A stretch of 9,118 nt of DNA from Balneolaceae bacterium (GTDB taxonomy: Bacteria; Bacteroidota; Rhodothermia; Balneolales; Balneolaceae), in assembly GCA_007134665.1 (NCBI GenBank), contig SLKH01000348.1, positions 1 through 9,118 of the forward strand, written 5' to 3'. Both the position numbers and the translations under genes were made by a program. Positions 1 to 7,368 of this stretch are shown here, piece after piece; the first letter of the stretch is position 1, and each line of letters begins with the position of its first letter. Below the pieces are notes generated by a model. The model did no database searches. It was not told the origin of the DNA and saw only the letters and a program-made list of their open reading frames with translations.

Positions 1-710
1 ATGCAGCCATATCAATTAAAACGAACCTGTTTGATTTTCATGTCAACGGTGAAGCTACTGAAATTGACGGTAATTCAACCGAAGAGGGTTGTGAACCCGT
101 ACCAGGTGTCATGGTAACTGACGAGGACAGTTATGAAAAAGTAGATGAATATGAGAGTGTTATCTATGGTGACCCAGAAATTGGTGTAGATGAAGATGGA
201 TCATTTGATGAAGCAAATAAATTAATCAGCATGCTTGAACATGCTCCAGGAACTCAGTATCTGCCTTCAGGAAACTATAATGGGGGGCTTGGAACTGCTG
301 ACAATCCTGGTGTTTACTTTGTTGAGAATCAAACGACAATTTCCGGTAACACAGAAGGATATGGTATCCTGGTGGTTCGGAGAGGAGCTGAAATTCTGGT
401 TGAGGGAGAAGACGAAGTCATTGAAGGTGAAGATGGTCAACTCTCTGTACGCGGAACATTTGAGTTTACAGGATTGGTAATCTTTGAAAATGCTTTTAAT
501 CTCGAGGCAAGCGGAACACCGACTATCAACGGTTCCGTATTTATTGGCGCCTCCGATACCTGGGAGGATAACATCGATATTTTGATCCAGGGAACCCCGA
601 AATTCAAATACAGTTGTGCAGCTCAATTATATGCCCAGCAAGCCGCTGCCCAAGTAATTGAATACGGTAAACAGTATATACCCCTTTCAGTGTACGAAGA
701 GATGAATTAG
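1..710 (+). CDS. C-terminal part of a PilX-like pilus assembly / surface protein (5' end outside window)
   Basis: The frame is open from position 3 (two bases of a split codon precede it) to the TAG at 708-710, giving 235 visible residues, so the ATG at 111 is most likely internal. The first ~100 residues are strongly acidic (many Asp/Glu). From about residue 103 to 200 there is a run of short glycine-punctuated beta strands, with motifs such as GVYFVENQTTISGN, GYGILVVRRG, FTGLVIFENAFNLEASG and INGSVFIGAS, followed by KYSCAAQLYAQQAA. This pattern is typical of the C-terminal domain of PilX-type pilus assembly proteins (DUF7305-like), whose N-terminal prepilin helix would lie upstream of this window. 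Two cysteines, C30 and C205 of the visible part, could form a disulfide if the protein is exported. A strong terminator follows 43 bases after the stop, so this is the last gene of its transcript. Family assignment is by motif resemblance only; another beta-solenoid surface protein is possible. Confidence 0.6.
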   Translation, partial: AAISIKTNLFDFHVNGEATEIDGNSTEEGCEPVPGVMVTDEDSYEKVDEYESVIYGDPEIGVDEDGSFDEANKLISMLEHAPGTQYLPSGNYNGGLGTADNPGVYFVENQTTISGNTEGYGILVVRRGAEILVEGEDEVIEGEDGQLSVRGTFEFTGLVIFENAFNLEASGTPTINGSVFIGASDTWEDNIDILIQGTPKFKYSCAAQLYAQQAAAQVIEYGKQYIPLSVYEEMN

Positions 711-753
711 AAATTAAATGGAGTAAACATCAAAGGGGATGCATCAGGTTAAG

Positions 754-786
754 AAAGCTCCGGTTAAGCACCGGGGCTTTTTTTTT
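754..786 (+). terminator. Rho-independent terminator of the pilX-like gene
   Basis: A 10-base stem AAAGCTCCGG (754-763) pairs with CCGGGGCTTT (771-780), with one G-U pair, around a 7-base loop. It runs straight into nine T residues (778-786). It lies 43 bases after the plus-strand stop codon and is oriented correctly for that gene. Confidence 0.9.
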
Positions 787-814
787 GTGCGCCCGGGCGC
801 ACAAAAAAAAAGCC
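775..814. repeat. 40-bp perfect palindrome with GC core
   Basis: The core GTGCGCCCGGGCGCAC (787-802) is a 16-bp perfect palindrome. It is flanked by T9 (778-786) and A9 (803-811), and then by GGC (775-777) and GCC (812-814), so the symmetry runs 20 bases to each side with no spacer. The outer parts are also the T-tracts and inner arms of two opposite terminators, which explains some of the symmetry. The central 16 bases belong to neither terminator. Confidence 0.9.
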
Positions 815-838
815 TCTTCTTATCAGGAAGAGGCTTTT
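803..838 (-). terminator. Rho-independent terminator read on the minus strand, possibly bidirectional
   Basis: AAAAGCCTCTTC (808-819) pairs perfectly with GAAGAGGCTTTT (827-838) around a 7-base loop. Read on the minus strand it ends in a nine-T tract (A9 at 803-811 on the plus strand). On the plus strand only four T residues follow, so it is strongest for leftward transcription. The nearest leftward gene, the E2 gene, already has its own terminator at 1026-1054, so this one is either a backup or serves an unrecognised transcript. Confidence 0.8.
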
Positions 839-840
839 AT

Positions 841-1025
841 GGCGATTACTTTTTGTATTAACCGTCTGTTGTTACAAAAATGCGTCAGTCATTTCACTCA
901 CTAAACTATTAGAAATTTCTAATATAAAAAAGGCTGTAAATCAAAATACGTTAAACCGCCTATCCTGAATGCATGGCTATGTATCAGAGTGTTCGTTTTT
1001 ACAAACGTTAGAAATATTGGGCACT
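841..1025. other. Intergenic stretch with no gene recognised
   Basis: This is the middle of the 711-1110 gene-free region. I see no open frame of useful length on either strand, no tRNA fold and no clear promoter. It contains a small hairpin, CGTTT/AAACG at 994-1007 with a 4-base loop, and an AGAAATTTCT palindrome at 911-920. It lies between two terminators that both point left, so a short leftward RNA from here is possible but not shown. Confidence 0.5.
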
Positions 1026-1054
1026 AAAAAAGCCCCGGTAATTTTACCGGGGCT
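1026..1054 (-). terminator. Rho-independent terminator of the pyruvate dehydrogenase operon
   Basis: AGCCCCGGTA (1031-1040) pairs perfectly with TACCGGGGCT (1045-1054) around a 4-base loop. On the minus strand the hairpin is followed by T residues (A5 at 1026-1030 plus the terminal A of the arm). It starts 56 bases past the E2 stop codon. The bases between the stop and this hairpin (1055-1110) are a plain 3' untranslated leader. Confidence 0.9.
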
Positions 1055-1110
1055 GTCAATAAATGTATACGCTTTTTTACCTAAAATGTGAATTTTATAG
1101 CTGATAGCGG

Positions 1111-2367
1111 CTATAAAAGCATACCAAGGGGGTTTTCAAGCATTTGCCGTAATGTATTCAGATATGCTGCTGCTTTGGCACCATCAACGATTCTGTGGTC
1201 ACTTGAAAGGGTTACTTTCATCCGTTTTCCGGGGACAACCTCACCATTTTCAACAACGGGTACATCACGAATTGTACCCACAGCCAAAATACATGCATTG
1301 GGCGGGTTGATAATTGCTGTAAATTCCTCAATCCCAAACATACCAAGATTGCTGATGGTAAAGGTACTCCCCTCCATCTCATCGGGCTGGAGTTTTTTGT
1401 CACGTGCCTTTTCTGCAAGCTCCCTTGTTTCCGATGAAATAGCTTTGAGGTTCTTCTTGTCAGCATAACGGATAACAGGGGTCATCAAGCCTTCTTCAAC
1501 GGCTACAGCAACTGCAATATTCACATCTCCATGCATGACAATTTTATCTTCCATCCAGGAGCTGTTTACATCCGGGTGCTTCCGAAGCGCATGTGCGCAC
1601 GCTTTTACGACGATATCATTAAAGCTTATTTTCACATCACTGATTTCATTCAGTTTAGCACGGGCCTCTACGGCCGGCTTCATATCTATATCAATCGTTT
1701 CATAAAAATGCGGGTAGTTGAATTTGCTTTCTGACAATCGCCGTGCTATTGTCTTTCGCATTTGTGACACGCGAACTTCTTTCGCTTCTCCTGGTTCAAA
1801 CGAAATATCAAGTGATTTTGACGGTGCTTTGAAATTCTCGATATCTTTCTTGATGATGCGCCCTTCGGGCCCGCTGCCATCCACATCTTTTAAACTGATT
1901 CCACGGTCTTCAGCCATTTTTCGTGCAAGCGGTGAAGCTTTAATTCTGCCATCTTCACTCTCAACTGCTGCCTGAGCAGGCTCGCCATTTTCCTGAACTG
2001 TACCAGCTTCTTTCCCGGATTGTTTCGTCTCCGGTTTCTTAGCTTTCCCATCCTCCTTTTTCTCAGGCTCTTCTTCACCATTCTCAGGAGCTGAGCCTGC
2101 AGAATCAAGTAAATCACTGATATCTTCTCCCTCTTCACCAATAATTGCCATCAACCCACCAAGCGGAATACTCTGGCCTTCCTCAACCAATAACTTCAGA
2201 ATTGTACCTGAATCAAAAACCTCAACCTCCATGGTCGCTTTATCCGTTTCCACTTCAGCAATGATATCACCTGATTCCACTTTATCGCCCTCTTTGACAT
2301 TCCATTTGGCGATTACACCTTCTTCCATGGTGTCGCTCAATTTGGGCATTTCAATTTTTTCAGCCAT
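1111..2367 (-). CDS. pdhC: Dihydrolipoyllysine acetyltransferase, E2 of pyruvate dehydrogenase
   Basis: E2 core enzyme of the cytoplasmic pyruvate dehydrogenase complex, 418 residues. It takes the acetyl group from E1 on a lipoyl-lysine arm and transfers it to CoA. The domain order is complete. A single N-terminal lipoyl domain covers about residues 3-78, with the lipoylated lysine in ETDKAT (K43). A charged Glu/Lys-rich linker spans about 80-140. The peripheral subunit-binding domain follows at about 141-180 (RIKASPLARKMAEDRGI, GSGPEGRIIKKDI). The catalytic acetyltransferase domain runs from about 195 to 418, with TFTISNLG at 335-342 and the active-site DHRIVDG at 390-396 (His391, Asp395). 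Both the ATG at 2367 and the C-terminal GMLL fit the family. It is the last gene of the operon, 36 bases after E1 beta, with no Shine-Dalgarno sequence. A branched-chain E2 is an alternative, but the adjacent E1 genes are pyruvate-type. Confidence 0.96.
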   Translation of the reverse strand: MAEKIEMPKLSDTMEEGVIAKWNVKEGDKVESGDIIAEVETDKATMEVEVFDSGTILKLLVEEGQSIPLGGLMAIIGEEGEDISDLLDSAGSAPENGEEEPEKKEDGKAKKPETKQSGKEAGTVQENGEPAQAAVESEDGRIKASPLARKMAEDRGISLKDVDGSGPEGRIIKKDIENFKAPSKSLDISFEPGEAKEVRVSQMRKTIARRLSESKFNYPHFYETIDIDMKPAVEARAKLNEISDVKISFNDIVVKACAHALRKHPDVNSSWMEDKIVMHGDVNIAVAVAVEEGLMTPVIRYADKKNLKAISSETRELAEKARDKKLQPDEMEGSTFTISNLGMFGIEEFTAIINPPNACILAVGTIRDVPVVENGEVVPGKRMKVTLSSDHRIVDGAKAAAYLNTLRQMLENPLGMLL

Positions 2368-2403
2368 AAGTTCAGTTTATTATCGTTAGTTTAATTGATC
2401 TTA

Positions 2404-3387
2404 TTATTTCCTGTAAGTAACCGTATTTACGGCATCAATTACATCTTTTGCATCCGGCAGCCAGATATCAAAGAGATTTTTTGCAAATGGTGCATTCACA
2501 TCGGGTAGTGTAACTCTTGCAACAGGGGCATCCAAATAATCAAACGCCTCACGCTGAATCAGGTAACCGACTTCTGCTGCTACCCCACCGAATGGATGGG
2601 CTTCATCAACCACAACACAACGATTGGTTTTTTTGACGGATTCAATAATCGTATCCAAATCCAGCGGCTTGATCGTTCGAAGATCGATCAGTTCCACTTC
2701 AACTCCATCTTTTTCCAGTTCTGCTGCCGCTTTCTTTGACACGTGGTACATTTTCCCGTGTGTAACGATGGTAACATCATCTCCCTCCCGTTTCACTTTT
2801 GCCTTACCGATCGGAATCAGGTAATCCTCTTCTTCCGACACCTCTCCTTTCAGTCCATACATTTGCTCGGACTCCATAAAAATTACGGGATTGTTATCGC
2901 GAATTGCCGACTTCAGTAATCCTTTTGCGTCATCGGGCTCAGAGGGCTGTATGACTTTAAGTCCCGGAAAATGAGCATACATCGAATCGTAGGCAACGGA
3001 ATGAGTAGCACCAAGCTGACCAGCCGAACCATTCGGGCCGCGAAACACAACCGGAACCTGAACCTGGCCGCCCAGCATATACCGAACTTTTGAAGCGTGG
3101 TTAATAATCTGGTCAGCCGCCAGTACGGCAAAATTAAAGGTCATAAATTCTATGACCGGGCGCAGTCCATTCATTGCAGCCCCTACACCAATTCCGGCAA
3201 AGCCAAGTTCGGAGATTGGTGTATCGATCATTCGTTTAAATCCATATTTGTCAAGTAGCCCTTCTGTTGCTTTATAGGCGCCGTTATATTCGGCAACTTC
3301 CTCGCCCATTACGAATACATTTTCATCCAGTGCCATCTCTTCATCGATCGCATCACGAATTGCTTCCCTGAATTGTAGTACAGCCAT
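2404..3387 (-). CDS. pdhB: Pyruvate dehydrogenase E1 component subunit beta
   Basis: Beta subunit of the thiamine-diphosphate-dependent pyruvate decarboxylase (E1), 327 residues, the usual family length. With E1 alpha it decarboxylates pyruvate and reductively acetylates the lipoyl arm of E2. The N-terminal half has the pyrimidine-binding region: MGEEVAEYNGAYKAT (27-41), then DTPISELGFAGIGVGAA (55-71), where Glu60 matches the conserved cofactor-activating glutamate of human E1 beta, then EFMTFNF (80-86) and FRGPNG (115-120). His129 in GATHS corresponds to the active-site histidine. The C-terminal transketolase domain (about 200-320) shows DLRTIKPLD and VVVDEAHPFGG. The TPISE and RGPNG motifs favour pyruvate over branched-chain substrates. 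The gene ends in two tandem TAA stops and has an A/T-rich leader without a Shine-Dalgarno sequence. A 127-base gap separates it from E1 alpha. Confidence 0.96.
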   Translation of the reverse strand: MAVLQFREAIRDAIDEEMALDENVFVMGEEVAEYNGAYKATEGLLDKYGFKRMIDTPISELGFAGIGVGAAMNGLRPVIEFMTFNFAVLAADQIINHASKVRYMLGGQVQVPVVFRGPNGSAGQLGATHSVAYDSMYAHFPGLKVIQPSEPDDAKGLLKSAIRDNNPVIFMESEQMYGLKGEVSEEEDYLIPIGKAKVKREGDDVTIVTHGKMYHVSKKAAAELEKDGVEVELIDLRTIKPLDLDTIIESVKKTNRCVVVDEAHPFGGVAAEVGYLIQREAFDYLDAPVARVTLPDVNAPFAKNLFDIWLPDAKDVIDAVNTVTYRK

Positions 3388-3486
3388 GTTTAATGATTAT
3401 TATTTTTTCAGTTCTTTCTTACTAAAAATTTGTTCGATTGATTTTTATTTTCCGTACAAATCAGTACATCATAAATGAATTTGGAC

Positions 3487-3507
3487 ACTTCCCCGATGGG
3501 GATCAGT
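3487..3507 (-). other. Hairpin between the E1 alpha and E1 beta genes
   Basis: In the 127-base spacer, starting 8 bases after the E1 alpha stop, TCCCC pairs with GGGGA around a 3-base loop (3490-3502). The outer ACT/AGT arms extend the stem across a 2-base bulge. No T-tract follows, so it is not a standard terminator. It could be an RNA stability or processing element, or incidental. Confidence 0.35.
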
Positions 3508-3514
3508 TACCAGC

Positions 3515-4612
3515 TTATTTATGAAATATGGGATTTTCTTCAACAAACATATCTTCAAAAAGTGCTTCGGGCTCAGGTGCATCAGCATTTTCAGCAAACT
3601 CAATCGCTTCAAGTACCCTGTTTTCAATCGCTTCTTCAATTTCACCTATTTTCTTTTTAGAAGTGATCTTGTTTTCAAGTATAAACGTCTTCATCCGTTC
3701 AACCGGATCTATTTTTTGATACTCTTCGAGCTCTTCTTTTGAACGGTATTTTTGAGGGTCTGACATGGAATGTCCGCGATACCTGTATGTACGTATCTCT
3801 ACAAACCACGGAAGACTGTCTTTTCTGACTTCTTCGGCAATCTTTTTCATTTTTTCATACACTGTAAAGACATCCATTCCATTTATTACTGCTTTCTTCA
3901 TTCCATATGCATCAGCCCGGTCCACAATTTCACCCACGCTATGCCTTCTTGCTGAAGTACCCATCGCATACCCGTTATTTTCAACAACAAAAATGCAAGG
4001 CAGTTTCCATAGCTGGCACATGTTCATTGTTTCGTGCAATACTCCCTGGTGTACAGCACCATCACCAATATAACAGGCAGCTAATCGTCCACTTTCTTTG
4101 TATTTATTAGCAAAAGCAATACCGGCACCAAGCGGTATATGGCCGCCAACAATCCCATACCCTCCCCAAAAATGTTCTTTAACATTTGCAAAGTGCATTG
4201 AACCGCCCTTTCCTTTTGAGCAACCATCAGTCTTTCCATACAATTCAGCCATCCCAGCCTCAGGCGTAACACCACGGACGAGCCCCCACCCGTGATCGCG
4301 ATAGGCAGTTATAATGTCATCGTCATCGTTAAATGCCCAAACGGATCCTGTTGAAATCGCTTCCTGACCTATGTATAAATGTAAAAACCCGCCAAACTTT
4401 CCTTTTTGATACATTTGCATGGCACGTTCTTCGAATCGTCGCTGCAAATACATCGATTCAAACATACCCACCAGATCCTGTTTTGTTAACCCGAGATCTT
4501 TGTAGGATGTATCTGTGGGATCAGGCAGTTCAACTGCTTTATCCAGTTTACCGTTATTACTTTTATTAAGGCCAATTGGTGTGAATACAGCCTCTTCTTG
4601 CTTCTTTGCCAT
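3515..4612 (-). CDS. pdhA: Pyruvate dehydrogenase E1 component subunit alpha
   Basis: Alpha subunit of pyruvate dehydrogenase E1, 365 residues from the ATG at 4612. A TTG three codons upstream (4621) is open but weaker, so I chose the ATG. The thiamine-diphosphate motif runs from GDGAVHQG (183-190) to ENNG (211-214), the classical GDG-to-NN spacing that binds the diphosphate through Mg2+. Other family signatures are RRFEE (58-62), LYIGQEA (79-85), AYRDHGWG (103-110) and KGKGGSMH (133-140). The active-site loop YRYRGHSMSDPQKYRS (277-292) has His281 and Ser282, the positions that in mammalian E1 alpha include the regulatory phosphorylation serine. No kinase is visible here, so such regulation is not implied. 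The first ~40 residues are poorly conserved, hydrophilic sequence ahead of the catalytic domain. It is the first gene of the pdhA-pdhB-pdhC series, 92 bases after alaS, with no clear promoter or Shine-Dalgarno in that gap. Confidence 0.96.
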   Translation of the reverse strand: MAKKQEEAVFTPIGLNKSNNGKLDKAVELPDPTDTSYKDLGLTKQDLVGMFESMYLQRRFEERAMQMYQKGKFGGFLHLYIGQEAISTGSVWAFNDDDDIITAYRDHGWGLVRGVTPEAGMAELYGKTDGCSKGKGGSMHFANVKEHFWGGYGIVGGHIPLGAGIAFANKYKESGRLAACYIGDGAVHQGVLHETMNMCQLWKLPCIFVVENNGYAMGTSARRHSVGEIVDRADAYGMKKAVINGMDVFTVYEKMKKIAEEVRKDSLPWFVEIRTYRYRGHSMSDPQKYRSKEELEEYQKIDPVERMKTFILENKITSKKKIGEIEEAIENRVLEAIEFAENADAPEPEALFEDMFVEENPIFHK

Positions 4613-4704
4613 AAGATTCAATTGTACTTCGTTTAAATGTCATTTGGAAAACAGTCTCGAAAGATACCCAAAATTTCAAAAGATTACATTTCAAGACTGA
4701 AGTA

Positions 4705-7368
4705 TCATTTTAAATTATTAATAATCAACTCTTTAGATTTATCCAAAGTTGATTTTAGCTTATCCGGCATACTTCCACCTGCTGTAGCAAGGTTCGGCTG
4801 ACCTCCACCTCCTCCACCAACCATCTTCCCAAGCTGTCCAACAAGCGAGCCGGCTTTTAATCCTTGTTTAACAAGATCGGGTGTAATTGCAGCCATCAGA
4901 AATACTTTACCCTTTTCATGATCGGCCGAGCCAAGAATAACCACTGTCATCTCCTTACACTTATCGATGGCATCATATCCCATTTGTTTAAGTGTATTCA
5001 TATCAGCTCCTGTAATTTCACCTGATATAAAGGAGATTCCATTAATTTTATCCGGGCTTTTTAACAGATCATCAAGCGTGCCGGATGCCTGTTTTTGCTG
5101 CATCCTGTCAAGTTCTTTCTCAAGTTTTTTCTTCCGGTCGAGCAGTTTTTCAATTTCGTTTATCGGGTTATCGTGATTTTCCAGGAGTTGTTTGATCTTG
5201 TTAACCAGGATTTTATCATCCCGAATCAACTGATCTGATGTTTTCCCAACTGCTGCTTCCACCCTTCTTATTCCAGCCGCCACTGAAGTTTCATTCAGAA
5301 ACCGGAAATAGCCTATTTCACCGGTAGCCCCTACATGAGTACCACCACATAGTTCAACTGAAAATTCTTCATCGAATGTAATAATACGTACTTTCTCTCC
5401 ATATTTTTCACCAAACAGCATCATCGCTCCGCGCCGGCGGGCTTCTTCAAGCGGAACTTCCCGTTCTTCCTGCAGGTGAATATTCTCCCTGATTTTTTCA
5501 TTCACAAGGGCTTCAATTTCATTCAGCGTGCCTTCCTCAACTGCTTCGAAATGGGAAAAATCAAAACGCAACCTGTCATCAGCAACCAGCGACCCTTTCT
5601 GAACAACGTGATCACCAAGTATTAATCGAAGGGCGGCATGCATCAGGTGGGTCGCCGAATGGTGTTTTTCGATCTCAAACCGGCGTTCCATATCGATATG
5701 GGCAAACCAACTGCTTTTGGGATCGGCTGGGAGTTTGTCAGTGAAATGAAGATATCCCTCATTTCTTTTTTGTACGTCAAATACCCGTAATACTTCGTCG
5801 TTACTTTCAAGGTAACCGGTATCAGCAACCTGCCCACCGCTTTCAGCATAAAACGGAGTTCGGTTCAATAATACAATATTCTTGTCACCATCTCTTGCCG
5901 TTGCAATAATGTCCGTTTCAGTTTCAAGCATGTCGTAACCAACAAATTCAAAGTCATCTCTGTCGGATACAATTGTCCACTCCATCGAATCTGAATCTGC
6001 TGCAGAAAACTTACCTGAAGCCCTCCCCCTCTCTTTCTGCTGTTCCATCAGTTCTTCAAAAGATTCTGAATCCACTCTAATCCCTTTTTCACGGGCCATC
6101 AGTTCAGTCAGGTCTATCGGGAAACCATAAGTATCGTGAAGCTTAAAAGCATCAGCTCCGGCCAAAACCTTCTTTCCATCTATCATCTCTTCAAATAACT
6201 GAATACCCTGTCCAAGAGTTTTCAAAAAGCTCTTTTCTTCTGATCGGATTACATTTACCACATAAGCTTCCTGCTCATGGAGTTCCGGAAAGATTTCTTT
6301 AAATTGACTGGCAAGAACCGGTGTCAATTTATGGAAAAAAGTCTCTTTAAATCCAAGTTTATCCCATCCGTAACGAATTGCCCTTCTCAGAATACGGCGG
6401 ACCACGTAACCTCTGCCCTCATTGGAAGGTGAAGCCCCGTCTGCGATGGCAAAACTGACTGCCCGAATATGATCAGCAATTACACGCATTGCGATATCGG
6501 ATTCTTCATCCTCACCATATTTTTTCCCGGCAAGCCTTGATATTTCATTCAGCAGGGGTTCAAAGATATCGGTATCATAATTTGAGGACTTCCCCTGGAT
6601 TACCGCACAGATCCGTTCAAATCCCATTCCGGTATCCACGTGTTGTGCAGGCAGCTTAAGCAACTCACCATTACTCTTTCGGTTGAACTGGATGAATACG
6701 AGATTCCAGATTTCCATGACCCGCGGATCGTCCATATTCACGAGTTCACTTCCATCTTTTTTCCTGCGTTCCTCATCCGGCCTCAGATCGATATGAACCT
6801 CTGAACAAGGGCCACACGGGCCGGTCTCACCCATCTCCCAAAAGTTATCTTTTTTACCAAATTTCAGTATATGAGAGTGTTTAATCCCTGTGTCTCTTTT
6901 CCATAATTGAATCGATTCATCATCAACCGGCAGCCCGTTGTCAACACTGCCTTCAAAAACCGTTGCATAGAGCCGGTCTGGCTCGAGTCCCCACTTATCC
7001 ACAAGTAATTCCCATGCCCAGCCGATTGCTTCTTTTTTGAAATAATCCCCGAACGACCAGTTTCCAAGCATTTCAAAAAGAGTGTGATGGTAGGTATCGT
7101 GCCCGACTTCCTCGAGATCGTTATGTTTACCGCTTACCCTGATGCACCGTTGCGTATCGGCTGCTCTTCTCCAGATTTTCCCATCACTTTCCAGTCCTTC
7201 CTGTTCTCCCAAAAAAATCGGCTTGAACTGGTTCATTCCTGCATTGGTAAAAAGTAATGTTGGGTCTTCTCTCGGTACAACCGGTGCACTTTCAACAATC
7301 AAATGTCCTTTTTCCTGAAAAAAATCGAAAAAATCCTGTCTGATCTGGTCTGATCTTTTACCGTTCAT
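4705..7368 (-). CDS. alaS: Alanine--tRNA ligase
   Basis: Cytoplasmic class II aminoacyl-tRNA synthetase that charges tRNA-Ala and hydrolyses mischarged Ser/Gly-tRNA-Ala. It is full length at 887 residues. The catalytic domain starts with QIRQDFFDFFQEKGH and contains PTLLFTNAGMNQFKP (36-50), a motif 2 region around TQRCIRVSGKHNDLE (72-86) and GMGFERI (247-253). The tRNA-recognition helices cover roughly 260-450. The editing domain includes ESGGQVADTG (509-518), and its zinc ligands are all present: His570 and His574 in HSATH, Cys674 and His678 in CGGTH. A coiled coil (about 715-760) leads to the C-Ala domain, which has the glycine-rich GGGGGGQPNLATAGG (851-865). The insert RPDEERRKKDGSELVNM near residue 196 resembles Bacteroidetes-type AlaRS. 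An in-frame TGA six codons upstream fixes the ATG at 7368. AAGGA lies directly against the ATG, too close for a normal Shine-Dalgarno. Confidence 0.98.
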   Translation of the reverse strand: MNGKRSDQIRQDFFDFFQEKGHLIVESAPVVPREDPTLLFTNAGMNQFKPIFLGEQEGLESDGKIWRRAADTQRCIRVSGKHNDLEEVGHDTYHHTLFEMLGNWSFGDYFKKEAIGWAWELLVDKWGLEPDRLYATVFEGSVDNGLPVDDESIQLWKRDTGIKHSHILKFGKKDNFWEMGETGPCGPCSEVHIDLRPDEERRKKDGSELVNMDDPRVMEIWNLVFIQFNRKSNGELLKLPAQHVDTGMGFERICAVIQGKSSNYDTDIFEPLLNEISRLAGKKYGEDEESDIAMRVIADHIRAVSFAIADGASPSNEGRGYVVRRILRRAIRYGWDKLGFKETFFHKLTPVLASQFKEIFPELHEQEAYVVNVIRSEEKSFLKTLGQGIQLFEEMIDGKKVLAGADAFKLHDTYGFPIDLTELMAREKGIRVDSESFEELMEQQKERGRASGKFSAADSDSMEWTIVSDRDDFEFVGYDMLETETDIIATARDGDKNIVLLNRTPFYAESGGQVADTGYLESNDEVLRVFDVQKRNEGYLHFTDKLPADPKSSWFAHIDMERRFEIEKHHSATHLMHAALRLILGDHVVQKGSLVADDRLRFDFSHFEAVEEGTLNEIEALVNEKIRENIHLQEEREVPLEEARRRGAMMLFGEKYGEKVRIITFDEEFSVELCGGTHVGATGEIGYFRFLNETSVAAGIRRVEAAVGKTSDQLIRDDKILVNKIKQLLENHDNPINEIEKLLDRKKKLEKELDRMQQKQASGTLDDLLKSPDKINGISFISGEITGADMNTLKQMGYDAIDKCKEMTVVILGSADHEKGKVFLMAAITPDLVKQGLKAGSLVGQLGKMVGGGGGGQPNLATAGGSMPDKLKSTLDKSKELIINNLK

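Noticed and set aside
267..626. Minus-strand open frame of 119 codons
   Set aside because: It is antisense to the PilX-like coding frame, which has the recognisable repeated beta pattern; there is no independent support.
900..950. Possible minus-strand promoter (TTGATT then TATTAG)
   Set aside because: The spacing is about 15 bases and the -10 match is weak; an A/T-rich spacer gives such matches by chance.
1088..1468. Plus-strand open frame of 126 codons
   Set aside because: It lies antisense to the E2 catalytic domain, which has intact motifs. It has no family resemblance and is explained as a shadow frame.
4613..4704. Possible promoter for the pdh genes in the alaS-pdhA gap
   Set aside because: TTGAAA and TATCTT-like motifs are present, but their spacing fits neither sigma-70 nor the Bacteroidetes consensus.
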